This document shows positions 1 to 5,557 of a DNA stretch of 5,557 bases, piece after piece. Where the stretch lies: NCBI GenBank assembly GCA_030627335.1, contig DAOUSH010000038.1, positions 1-5,557 on the forward strand. The letters are read 5' to 3'. This stretch comes from Dehalococcoidia bacterium. Its GTDB lineage: Bacteria; Chloroflexota; Dehalococcoidia; Dehalococcoidales; W693. The position numbers were made by a program, and so were the translations under genes. Within the stretch, counting starts at the first letter, position 1; each line of letters begins with the position of its first letter. The notes under the pieces are model-generated. The model was not told the origin of the DNA. It worked only from the letters and a program-made list of their open reading frames with translations, and ran no database searches.

Positions 1-784
1 CCAGGTATGCCGGGTTAGCCCTTTCGTCGGCAATGATAACCACCTCGCTGGGGCCCTGAAGCCCGTCAATGTCAACCACGCCATAGACCAGCTTCTTCGC
101 CAGCATGACAAAGATGTTGCCCGGTCCGCAGACCTTGTCCACCCTGGGGACTGTCTCAGTTCCGAAAGCCAGGGCGGCGATTGCCTGAGCGCCGCCGATA
201 CAGAACACCCGGTCGACCCGGGCAAGGTCAGCGGCTACCAGCACCGGCGCCGGTACTTCACCACCGGAGTCCGGCGGCGTCATCAGAACCACCTGCTTTA
301 CTCCTGCTATCTTAGCCGGTATTGCCGTCATCAGCACCGTGGACGGATAACTGGCGGTGCCGCCCGGGGCATAAACGCCAACCCTCTCCAGTGGCCGGGC
401 AATAGTGCCCTCTCCCATACAGCCCACCCCCGTCATCACCGCCTCCTTCTGCTCCACATGGAAGGAGTATATCTTATCCGCAGCCAGTTTTAGAGCCGAT
501 ATCAGCCGGGAATCTATCTTGTGGCGGGCTTCTTTTATCTGCTGCTGGCTGACCTCCAACGACTCAAGCCGTACGCCGTCAATCTTCAGGCTATAATCAA
601 AAAGTGCGGCATCGCCCCGTTTTTTCACCTCAGCGATTATCTGCCTTACCGCCTGCTCCGGGTCCTGGGTGCCGAACATCTCGCTCAACCGCTTCCGCAA
701 CGCCGGCGTAACGGGATAATCGCCAGCCGATACCTCTCGCGACAGCAGCCGTTTTGCCTGCCCGTAACCACTAACTATTTTCAA
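1..784 (-). CDS. hisD: Histidinol dehydrogenase, N-terminal 261 residues (cut by window edge)
   Basis: HisD performs the last two steps of histidine synthesis in the cytoplasm, NAD-dependent oxidation of L-histidinol via the aldehyde to L-histidine, and is a zinc enzyme. Seen here are the family hallmarks VGVYAPGGTASYPSTVLM (about residues 135-152), PAKIAGV (156-162), IGGAQAIAALAFGT (196-209), VCGPGNIFV (218-226) and GPSEVVIIAD (244-253). The family is usually about 430 residues, so roughly 60% is present. The zinc-binding Gln/His pair and the catalytic Glu-His pair lie beyond the edge. The start is TTG at 784: the reading frame has no ATG or GTG between an upstream in-frame stop and this codon, and GGGAG lies 9 nt before it inside the end of hisG. 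Only one base separates the hisG stop from this start, so coupled translation is likely. One oddity is IDGLQGPSE where many homologues read IDMxAGPSE. The assignment is secure. Confidence 0.96.
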   Translation of the reverse strand, partial: MKIVSGYGQAKRLLSREVSAGDYPVTPALRKRLSEMFGTQDPEQAVRQIIAEVKKRGDAALFDYSLKIDGVRLESLEVSQQQIKEARHKIDSRLISALKLAADKIYSFHVEQKEAVMTGVGCMGEGTIARPLERVGVYAPGGTASYPSTVLMTAIPAKIAGVKQVVLMTPPDSGGEVPAPVLVAADLARVDRVFCIGGAQAIAALAFGTETVPRVDKVCGPGNIFVMLAKKLVYGVVDIDGLQGPSEVVIIADERANPAYL

Positions 785-785
785 T

Positions 786-2207
786 CTAGCTTTCTCCCAC
801 TGCTTTTTTCAGCCTGTCGACGATAGACGCCACCCTCTCGCTCTTAACGGAGCCGTATATTCCGGCAGTGCTGCCAATCAGGCATGCCGTCGATTCGAAG
901 AGGGTATCTATAATCTTCAGGTTATGCCGGGCGATAGTCCCCCCGGTCTCTGTATTCTCTATCAACAGGTCGGCATCCTCCGGCAGAAAGGCTTCGCTGG
1001 CTCCCCAGGTAGGAATCACCCGGTACATGCCCAGGTGATTTTCCCGGGCATACCTGTCGGCTATATTCACATACTCCGAAGCCACCCGGTAGGACTTATG
1101 CCCCCGGCGGCAAACCTGCCTAAGGCTATCAATATCATCGGCGGCGACATCTTTACTCACCACGGCGACTATTCTCACCCTGCCGTATTTCAGGTTTAAC
1201 ATCTCCCTTACCGGGCTGGACGGAAACTGCTCCAGGTGTTCGCTAAGCCAGTCCCTGCCGGTGATAGCCAGATCAAAATTGCCATTGGCTACCTGTAACG
1301 GCATGTCCTGAGGCCTGATTACCTTGATATAAACCCCGTCCAAACTACTTGTCGGCCGGCGATTGCCCGTCGCCGATGGGTAGTCTTCTATTTTAATACC
1401 GACACTATCCAGTATGCGCCGGACATGCGATTGCTGGTGCCCGTCGGGCAGAGCCAGCCGGACAACATCTTTTTCCACTTCCTTAATATAATGTCTCCCG
1501 GCTGTCTGCGATACCTTCTCATTATTTTTCGATACAGAGCACTCGCCAGCCGAAGGCAGCTTATCTATTATCGAGCCGAGCATCTCAGCCATATCCTTGG
1601 ATTTAAGGCTTTTCTTATTGGCTATCAGACACGCCCCGTAATCAAGGACTTTGCCTATCGACACCAGACCTTTAGCTGATAATTCATTTTCATCTTTACC
1701 CGGTAACAGCACCATTTCGGCACTCTCCGGGGGGAAAACCTCAGCCGCCCCCCACAGCGGGTATATACTGAACCGTCGTAAGCGGAGACGCTCGGCGAAA
1801 GACTCAGCCAGGTTGGGATATTCACTGGCGATACGGACAGTTCCCTTACTTTTTATCAGCCCCTCTACGTCAGTCGCCGAACCGTTCCTGGCGGTAGCCG
1901 CATATATAGTTCCGCTACCGTATCCCAGCTCCTTCACCTTGACCAGGTCACTGCCCGGATATCTGGCAAGAAGCTCTTCCGTCCAGTCCAGCCCGCAGAT
2001 GCCTATATCGTAGTTGCCTATCGCCACCTGTACCGGTATGTCTTTATCCTGGAATATTTTTATCTGTATACCGGGGTATTTCTGTGATTTCAGGCGGTAG
2101 CATCGTGTTTTATCGTGGTAATCGTCCAATTCCCAACCTGCTCGCTGGAGCAGTTTGGCTGTCTCAGCCATTAGTCGCCCCTTGGGCAAGGCTATCTTCA
2201 GCGGCAT
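786..2207 (-). CDS. hisG: ATP phosphoribosyltransferase with two tandem HisG catalytic domains
   Basis: HisG makes phosphoribosyl-ATP from ATP and PRPP, the committed and feedback-controlled step of histidine synthesis. Known forms are short (about 210 residues, needing HisZ) or long (about 290, with a C-terminal ACT-like domain). This one is 473 residues with no ACT-like tail: domain 1 is residues 4-217 (nt 2198-1557), a linker follows, and domain 2 is residues 249-468 (nt 1463-804). The halves align throughout: DIPVQVAIGNYDIGICGLDW (56-75) and DMPLQVANGNFDLAITGRDW (301-320) share 12 of 20 residues, and both have ASEY.N.A and P.WGA.E.F.PE. Domain 1 keeps ALPKGRL (6-12) but has PGKDENEL (169-176) where the PRPP loop belongs. 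Domain 2 keeps ENTETGGTI (417-425) but reads ALPDGH (252-257). ATG at 2207 is preferred (MPLKIALPKGR is the usual family start). GTG at 2216 is also possible and would overlap the hisZ stop by 8 bp. The function is likely; how the halves share catalysis is unknown. Confidence 0.93.
   Translation of the reverse strand: MPLKIALPKGRLMAETAKLLQRAGWELDDYHDKTRCYRLKSQKYPGIQIKIFQDKDIPVQVAIGNYDIGICGLDWTEELLARYPGSDLVKVKELGYGSGTIYAATARNGSATDVEGLIKSKGTVRIASEYPNLAESFAERLRLRRFSIYPLWGAAEVFPPESAEMVLLPGKDENELSAKGLVSIGKVLDYGACLIANKKSLKSKDMAEMLGSIIDKLPSAGECSVSKNNEKVSQTAGRHYIKEVEKDVVRLALPDGHQQSHVRRILDSVGIKIEDYPSATGNRRPTSSLDGVYIKVIRPQDMPLQVANGNFDLAITGRDWLSEHLEQFPSSPVREMLNLKYGRVRIVAVVSKDVAADDIDSLRQVCRRGHKSYRVASEYVNIADRYARENHLGMYRVIPTWGASEAFLPEDADLLIENTETGGTIARHNLKIIDTLFESTACLIGSTAGIYGSVKSERVASIVDRLKKAVGES
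790..798 (-). promoter_or_regulatory. Ribosome binding site of hisD, within the end of hisG
   Basis: The minus strand reads GGGAGAAAG here, with GGGAG ending 9 nt before the TTG at 784. It decides the start because no ATG or GTG is available in frame nearby. It overlaps the last codons of hisG, so ribosomes finishing hisG would load directly onto hisD. Confidence 0.7.
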
Positions 2208-2208
2208 G

Positions 2209-3444
2209 TTACTCACGCCCCAGCAAGTCTATTACCTCGCTATCGTTCTCAACAGCAGACTCCCCGTCATTACTCTGGTTAGTTAAGACAAACATTGGGC
2301 TTTTATCCCGGACTTTGAGAAGCCAGCCGTAACCGCTTGCCCTTTCTTCTCCAAGAGACAGCCCGGCTATATAGCCAGCCTCACGAAGCTTGCCGGCAAT
2401 AGCCAAAGCCGTCATCTCCGCCCCCGGAGCCACAGTAACCAGTATTCTTTTTGCCATTGGCTCTTCTGTAATATCCTGTTTTACCAGCTTCATCAAGCGG
2501 TCCAGGTAGAGGGCAAAACCGGCGGCCGGGGTATCTTGCCCCCCCATCAGTGGTATGAGGGCATCATAACGACCGCCGCCGCCGATATTCTGCTCGCCGC
2601 TGAAGAGGTGAAAGATAATACCGGTATAGTATTCAAAGCCCTTGCCCAAAGCCATGTCAATCCGGTAATCACAGCCCGTATTCTCAATAATCTGACAGAT
2701 GGCGGCAAAGTTATCAATACAGGGTTCAAGTTCGGGCATTTGCTGTGGCAGAAGAGCCTTCACATTCTTCAGGAATCCCGAAGACCTCCCTTTCATATCC
2801 AGTAACAGTGTCAGGGCGGCCACCAGCTCAGGCTTGTCCTGATATACTCTGGCCAGCGCCTCCCTATCACCGTCAAGAATCTTGTCAAATATCCTGTCCT
2901 GCTCACTGTGGCTCAAGGCAAGTTTTGCCAGCAGAGCTTTTATCAGACCGGCGTGGGAGATTCTAAGTTCTATGTTCTTTATCCCCAATTTCTGTAAAAC
3001 TTCTATGGCTAAGGCTATCAGTTCGGCATCCGCCATCGGCGAGTTGACCCCGATAAGCTCGGCGCCACACTGCCACCTCTCCCGTGATTTTTTGCCTGTC
3101 TCGTCAAACATAAAGACATTGGTCACATAGAACAGCCTGGCGATTTTCTGAGCCGCCATATTCTCAATATACATCCGGGCTACAGGTATGGTGCCGTCTG
3201 GTTTTAGCACCACCCGCTCGCCGCTCCAGCCGTCCCAGTCAAGGAAGGAGTAGACCCGTCTCAACATACCGGGGGTCAGCGTCCCTACCGAGGTAAACAG
3301 ATAAAGATACTCCAGCGCCGGCGTCCTTACCTCACGATATCCCCACTTGAGACAGCGGTCTCTGAAGGTGTCCTCAATCAGACGAAAGCACACCATCTCC
3401 TCCGGGAGCAGGTCTTTAAAGCCCTTGCACCTATCAACTTTCAT
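2209..3444 (-). CDS. hisZ: HisZ-like ATP phosphoribosyltransferase regulatory subunit (histidyl-tRNA synthetase paralogue)
   Basis: HisZ is a catalytically dead relative of histidyl-tRNA synthetase that binds short-form HisG, activates it and conveys histidine inhibition. This 411-residue protein has the class II fold signatures: GYREVRTPALEYLYLF (35-50, motif 1), LKPDGTIPVAR (80-90), the motif 2 region from about 105 to 132, GKGFEYYTGIIF (267-278), IGGGGRYDALI (287-297) and AAGFALYLDRL (307-317, motif 3). Motif 2 reads FMFDE (111-115) where active synthetases have FRYER or FRHER, so the adenylate-binding arginine is replaced by Met112. The Arg of the RGLDYY motif is Lys268. These losses and the position directly before hisG favour HisZ over a true synthetase. 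A tail (about 333-411) resembles a shortened anticodon-binding domain. The start is ATG at 3444 because AAGAGG lies 8 nt before it; the ATG at 3450 is only 2 nt from that site. hisG follows one base after the stop. A diverged HisRS is the alternative. Confidence 0.85.
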   Translation of the reverse strand: MKVDRCKGFKDLLPEEMVCFRLIEDTFRDRCLKWGYREVRTPALEYLYLFTSVGTLTPGMLRRVYSFLDWDGWSGERVVLKPDGTIPVARMYIENMAAQKIARLFYVTNVFMFDETGKKSRERWQCGAELIGVNSPMADAELIALAIEVLQKLGIKNIELRISHAGLIKALLAKLALSHSEQDRIFDKILDGDREALARVYQDKPELVAALTLLLDMKGRSSGFLKNVKALLPQQMPELEPCIDNFAAICQIIENTGCDYRIDMALGKGFEYYTGIIFHLFSGEQNIGGGGRYDALIPLMGGQDTPAAGFALYLDRLMKLVKQDITEEPMAKRILVTVAPGAEMTALAIAGKLREAGYIAGLSLGEERASGYGWLLKVRDKSPMFVLTNQSNDGESAVENDSEVIDLLGRE

Positions 3445-3452
3445 AATCATAG

Positions 3453-3458
3453 CCTCTT
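3453..3458 (-). promoter_or_regulatory. Ribosome binding site of the hisZ-like gene
   Basis: The minus strand reads AAGAGG. Spacing is 8 nt to the ATG at 3444 but only 2 nt to the in-frame ATG at 3450, so it selects the downstream start (MKVDRCKGF). Confidence 0.65.
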
Positions 3459-3471
3459 ATTTTACCTTTAG

Positions 3472-3501
3472 ATTCTACACCACTCCACCCGGCCCGTTCA
3501 A
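3472..3501 (-). promoter_or_regulatory. Predicted sigma-70-type promoter of the his operon
   Basis: On the minus strand, TTGAAC (3501-3496) is followed after 18 bp by TAGAAT (3477-3472), matching the -35 and -10 consensus at 4 and 5 of 6 positions. Transcription would begin near 3465, leaving a leader of roughly 20 nt before the ATG at 3444. That leader is too short for a his leader peptide, terminator-attenuator or T-box. The prediction comes from consensus matching only. Confidence 0.5.
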
Positions 3502-3535
3502 CTTTGGATTCCCCTCTACAATGCCTGGATTGGGT

Positions 3536-3564
3536 TTGCACCCCGCCTATAATCAGGCTATACT
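3536..3564 (+). promoter_or_regulatory. Predicted sigma-70-type promoter of the nfeD-slipin operon
   Basis: TTGCAC (3536-3541) and TATACT (3559-3564) are separated by an ideal 17 bp, and the -10 matches 5 of 6 consensus positions. Transcription would start near 3571, about 24 nt before the ATG. A perfect TATAAT at 3548-3553 is an alternative -10, but its best upstream partner (TGGATT, 16 bp away) is weak. The divergent his promoter begins only about 35 bp to the left, so the two could affect each other. Confidence 0.45.
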
Positions 3565-3583
3565 CTTAATACGAGCCAATATC

Positions 3584-3588
3584 AAGGG
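3584..3588 (+). promoter_or_regulatory. Ribosome binding site of nfeD
   Basis: AAGGG lies 6 nt before the ATG at 3595. An in-frame TTG at 3589 directly abuts the site and is therefore an unlikely start, so the gene is placed at the ATG, which also gives a standard signal peptide. Confidence 0.6.
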
Positions 3589-3594
3589 TTGATT

Positions 3595-4905
3595 ATGCTT
3601 AAGGTTTTACGCTTTCTGCCTCTATTGCTGCTATTGCTGGCGGTACTGCCGGGGACTGTCTATGCCCAGCCGTCCAGCCCGACTATCTTCGTGCTTCACG
3701 CCGAAGGGATTATCAACCCCGTCCTGGTCGATTATATCGAGCGTGGCATCGAGCAGGCTGAGGAAGATAACGCCACAGCCTGTATCATCCAGATGGATAC
3801 ACCCGGAGGGCTGCTCGATTCAACCGATAAGATAGTTATGGCTATTATGAACGCCGATGTCCCCATTATAGTTTATGTATCTCCCAAGGGTGCCTGGGCG
3901 GCTTCGGCTGGGGTATTCATCACACTGTCGGCTCACATTGCCGTTATGACGCCGGGCACCACCATCGGCGCCGCCCACCCGGTGAGCGTTGGAGATACAG
4001 AGATATCTGATGACGAGATGGAAAAGATTACCAACTTCTCGGCTAAGTGGATACAGGCCATCGCCGATGAGCGCGGCCGTAATGCCGAAGAGGCACGACT
4101 GGCGGTAACGGAGAGCAAGTCCTTTACTGATACCGAGGCGCTGGAATACAACCTTATAGATTTGCGAGCCGATACCCTGGACAGCCTCATCTCTCAAATC
4201 GACGGCTGGCAGATAACCTTAGCCGACGGCAGTACTGTTACCCTCAGCACACAGAATGCCTTGGTTGAGGATATCAATATGAGCGCCATCGAAAGGTTTC
4301 TCTACGCCCTCACCGACCCCAACATCGCCTATATACTGCTCAGCCTGGCGATACTGGGAATAACGGTCGAGATATTCAATCCCGGGTTGATTTTCCCCGG
4401 CGTGGTCGGTGCCATTTCCGGGCTGTTCGCCTTCTACTCCCTGGGGATGCTGCCGGTCAACTATGCCGGTATCCTGCTAGTAGCCCTCGCCTTTGCCCTC
4501 TTTGTCGCCGAGGCGTTTACCCCAACTTTTGGTCTGTTGACCGCAGGGGGCATAACCTCACTGGTTACCGGCTCCCTAATTTTATTTAAAGGAGGACCTT
4601 TATTTCAGGTGAACATAGGACTTATTATTTTAGTTGCAGTCTTTTTTGCCGCCTTCCTTGCCTTCGTTATCAATAGCGTCGTGGTCGCCCACCGACGCCA
4701 GGTAACAACCGGCCGGGAAGAGCTGCCGGGCAAAACTACCATCGTCCGTACTACTCTTAATCCCGAGGGTACCGTGCTCCATGAAGGCGAAATCTGGACG
4801 GCGATACTCGACCAGGGACGAGCCGAACCCAAAGAGGAGGTGATAATAGAGAGATTCGACGGTTTGAAGCTATACGTTACCAAAATAAAGAAAGGAGATA
4901 GCTAA
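3595..4905 (+). CDS. nfeD: NfeD-type membrane-bound serine protease (ClpP/SppA-class)
   Basis: This is a full-length NfeD of 436 residues, the long form with an exported ClpP-class protease domain, a membrane block and a C-terminal OB-fold domain. The signal peptide is residues 1-24, with hydrophobic core [12 protein letters not shown] and a plausible cleavage after VYA. The protease domain (about 29-205) has DTPGG (68-72), the nucleophile Ser104 in AWAASAG and, 40 residues later, Lys144 in EKITN. These correspond by alignment to the Ser-Lys dyad of the Pyrococcus homologue PH1510 (Ser97, Lys138). About five membrane segments follow (roughly 243-262, 264-284, 290-307, 311-331, 340-363), then the OB-fold domain (about 375-432). 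The protease should face the outside and the OB domain the cytoplasm, by inference. The homologue PH1510 cleaves the C-terminus of its stomatin partner, and here a slipin gene starts on this gene's stop codon. Both catalytic residues are present, so it is probably active. Confidence 0.95.
   Translation: MLKVLRFLPLLLLLLAVLPGTVYAQPSSPTIFVLHAEGIINPVLVDYIERGIEQAEEDNATACIIQMDTPGGLLDSTDKIVMAIMNADVPIIVYVSPKGAWAASAGVFITLSAHIAVMTPGTTIGAAHPVSVGDTEISDDEMEKITNFSAKWIQAIADERGRNAEEARLAVTESKSFTDTEALEYNLIDLRADTLDSLISQIDGWQITLADGSTVTLSTQNALVEDINMSAIERFLYALTDPNIAYILLSLAILGITVEIFNPGLIFPGVVGAISGLFAFYSLGMLPVNYAGILLVALAFALFVAEAFTPTFGLLTAGGITSLVTGSLILFKGGPLFQVNIGLIILVAVFFAAFLAFVINSVVVAHRRQVTTGREELPGKTTIVRTTLNPEGTVLHEGEIWTAILDQGRAEPKEEVIIERFDGLKLYVTKIKKGDS
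4892..4897 (+). promoter_or_regulatory. Ribosome binding site of the slipin gene
   Basis: AAGGAG lies inside the last codons of nfeD, 7 nt before the ATG at 4905, which itself overlaps the nfeD stop (TAATG). This arrangement supports translational coupling of protease and partner. Confidence 0.75.
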
Positions 4906-5557
4906 TGGAAAACCTGATTCCTATATCAATTGCGGTACTTTTCGCACTGATGCTCATCTTTGCCGCAGTCAAAATCGTTGCCGAATACGAGAGGGGAGTT
5001 ATCTTCCGCTTGGGCAGGCTGATTGGCGCCAGAGGCCCCGGTTTGTTTCTAATCATCCCCTTTGTTGACCGAATGGTAAAGGTAGACCTGCGCATAGTGA
5101 CCATGGACGTGCCATCACAGGAGGTAATCACCAAGGACAATGTTACTGTTAGAGTAAATGCAGTGATATATTTCAGGGTGGTCGACCCCGAAGCCTCGGT
5201 GGTCAAGGTGTTAGACCACATCAGAGCCACCTCACAGATATCCCAGACGACACTGCGCAATGTCCTGGGGCAATCCGAACTGGATGAGCTGTTGGCCTCC
5301 AGGGAAAAGCTTAACCAGATGCTGCAACAGATAATCGACGAGCATACCGACCCGTGGGGAGTGAAGGTCAGCACCGTAGAGATTAAGGAGGTTGAGCTTG
5401 CTGAATCGATGAGGCGGTCAATGGCGGCTCAAGCCGAGGCAGAGAGGGAAAGAAGGGCCAAAATTATCCATGCCGAGGGTGAACTTCAAGCCTCAGAGAA
5501 GCTGGCTCAAGCAGGAGTCATTATCGCTAGAGAGCCAGTCACACTCCAGCTTCGTTA
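4905..5557 (+). CDS. Slipin (stomatin-like SPFH/band 7 protein), N-terminal 217 residues (cut by window edge)
   Basis: SPFH proteins of the slipin group form membrane-associated oligomeric scaffolds. A hydrophobic N-terminal anchor (about 5-25, [20 protein letters not shown]) has few flanking charges. The SPFH domain then follows with classic slipin motifs: [11 protein letters not shown] (28-38), [13 protein letters not shown] (44-56), [14 protein letters not shown] (69-82), [20 protein letters not shown] (108-127), [14 protein letters not shown] (152-165) and a charged, probably coiled-coil stretch with [17 protein letters not shown] (177-193). The visible end ([11 protein letters not shown]) is the usual lead into the last 30-50 residues, which lie outside the window. 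The start overlaps the nfeD stop, the standard NfeD-slipin pairing in bacteria and archaea. In Pyrococcus the NfeD protease cleaves its partner in a C-terminal hydrophobic segment, so that site cannot be checked here. Nothing in the visible part departs from the family, and the assignment is secure. Confidence 0.95.
   Translation, partial: MENLIPISIAVLFALMLIFAAVKIVAEYERGVIFRLGRLIGARGPGLFLIIPFVDRMVKVDLRIVTMDVPSQEVITKDNVTVRVNAVIYFRVVDPEASVVKVLDHIRATSQISQTTLRNVLGQSELDELLASREKLNQMLQQIIDEHTDPWGVKVSTVEIKEVELAESMRRSMAAQAEAERERRAKIIHAEGELQASEKLAQAGVIIAREPVTLQLR

Noticed and set aside
521..826. A 101-codon plus-strand frame across the hisD/hisG junction.
   Set aside because: It is antisense to conserved hisD sequence and to the end of hisG and has no convincing ribosome site or family match.
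1470..1560. Possible frameshift or gene boundary splitting HisG into two separate genes.
   Set aside because: The frame is open through the linker with no stop, and the second half has no good start codon with a ribosome site at its beginning.
2209..3444. Annotation of the hisZ-like gene as a functional histidyl-tRNA synthetase.
   Set aside because: The motif 2 arginine is Met and the RGLDYY arginine is Lys, and the gene is fused by spacing to a short-type hisG, which fits HisZ better.
3478..3495. GGGTGGAGTGG on the minus strand, recalling part of the T-box consensus before his genes.
   Set aside because: Only GGGTGG matches, there is no specifier stem or terminator around it, and it falls in the spacer of the predicted promoter.
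3545..3558. Inverted repeat GCCT-ATAATC-AGGC between the nfeD -35 and -10.
   Set aside because: The arms are only 4 bp and do not extend, so it is expected by chance and is too weak to call an operator.
3820..4197. Two overlapping minus-strand frames (to about 125 codons) opposite nfeD.
   Set aside because: They lie antisense to the conserved NfeD protease domain, have no recognisable motif, and are typical shadow frames at this GC content.
4877..5374. A 165-codon open frame on the minus strand opposite the slipin gene.
   Set aside because: It is fully antisense to a strongly conserved SPFH coding region, its protein is low-complexity Ser/Thr-rich, and no family motif is visible.

Overview
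The window carries five protein genes in two divergent groups and no RNA genes, mobile elements or CRISPR. The minus-strand group is the start of a histidine-biosynthesis operon, in transcription order hisZ-like (3444 to 2209), hisG (2207 to 786) and hisD (784 to beyond position 1, so truncated). The three genes are separated by a single base or less, so they are very probably co-transcribed and translationally coupled. The plus-strand group is nfeD (3595 to 4905) followed by a stomatin/slipin-type SPFH gene (4905 to beyond 5557, truncated), with stop and start codons overlapping as TAATG.

A short intergenic region of about 150 bp lies between the two groups. It holds a plausible sigma-70-type promoter on each strand, both predicted to give leaders of only about 20-25 nt. 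No his attenuator, leader peptide or T-box fits in the his leader.

The his genes cover the first step of the pathway and the last one. HisG condenses ATP with PRPP. The HisZ-like protein, an aminoacyl-tRNA-synthetase paralogue, is expected to be its regulatory partner. HisD carries out the final two oxidations to histidine. The NfeD/slipin pair is a membrane protease plus its likely membrane-scaffold partner, unrelated to histidine.

The outstanding feature is HisG. It is one uninterrupted reading frame of about 473 residues made of two complete short-form HisG domains in tandem, roughly 30 residues apart. The halves have lost different signature motifs. The N-terminal half keeps the KGR loop but has an acidic sequence where the PRPP phosphate loop should be. 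The C-terminal half keeps the PRPP loop (ENTETGGTI) but reads DGH where KGR should be. This looks like an ancient duplication with reciprocal degeneration or division of labour, next to a HisZ-like gene that itself lacks the synthetase motif-2 arginine.

The organism is a bacterium with moderate GC content and good Shine-Dalgarno sites. The gene set and protein style would suit an uncultured Chloroflexota (Dehalococcoidia-like) lineage, but that assignment is an impression from sequence style and is weakly supported.
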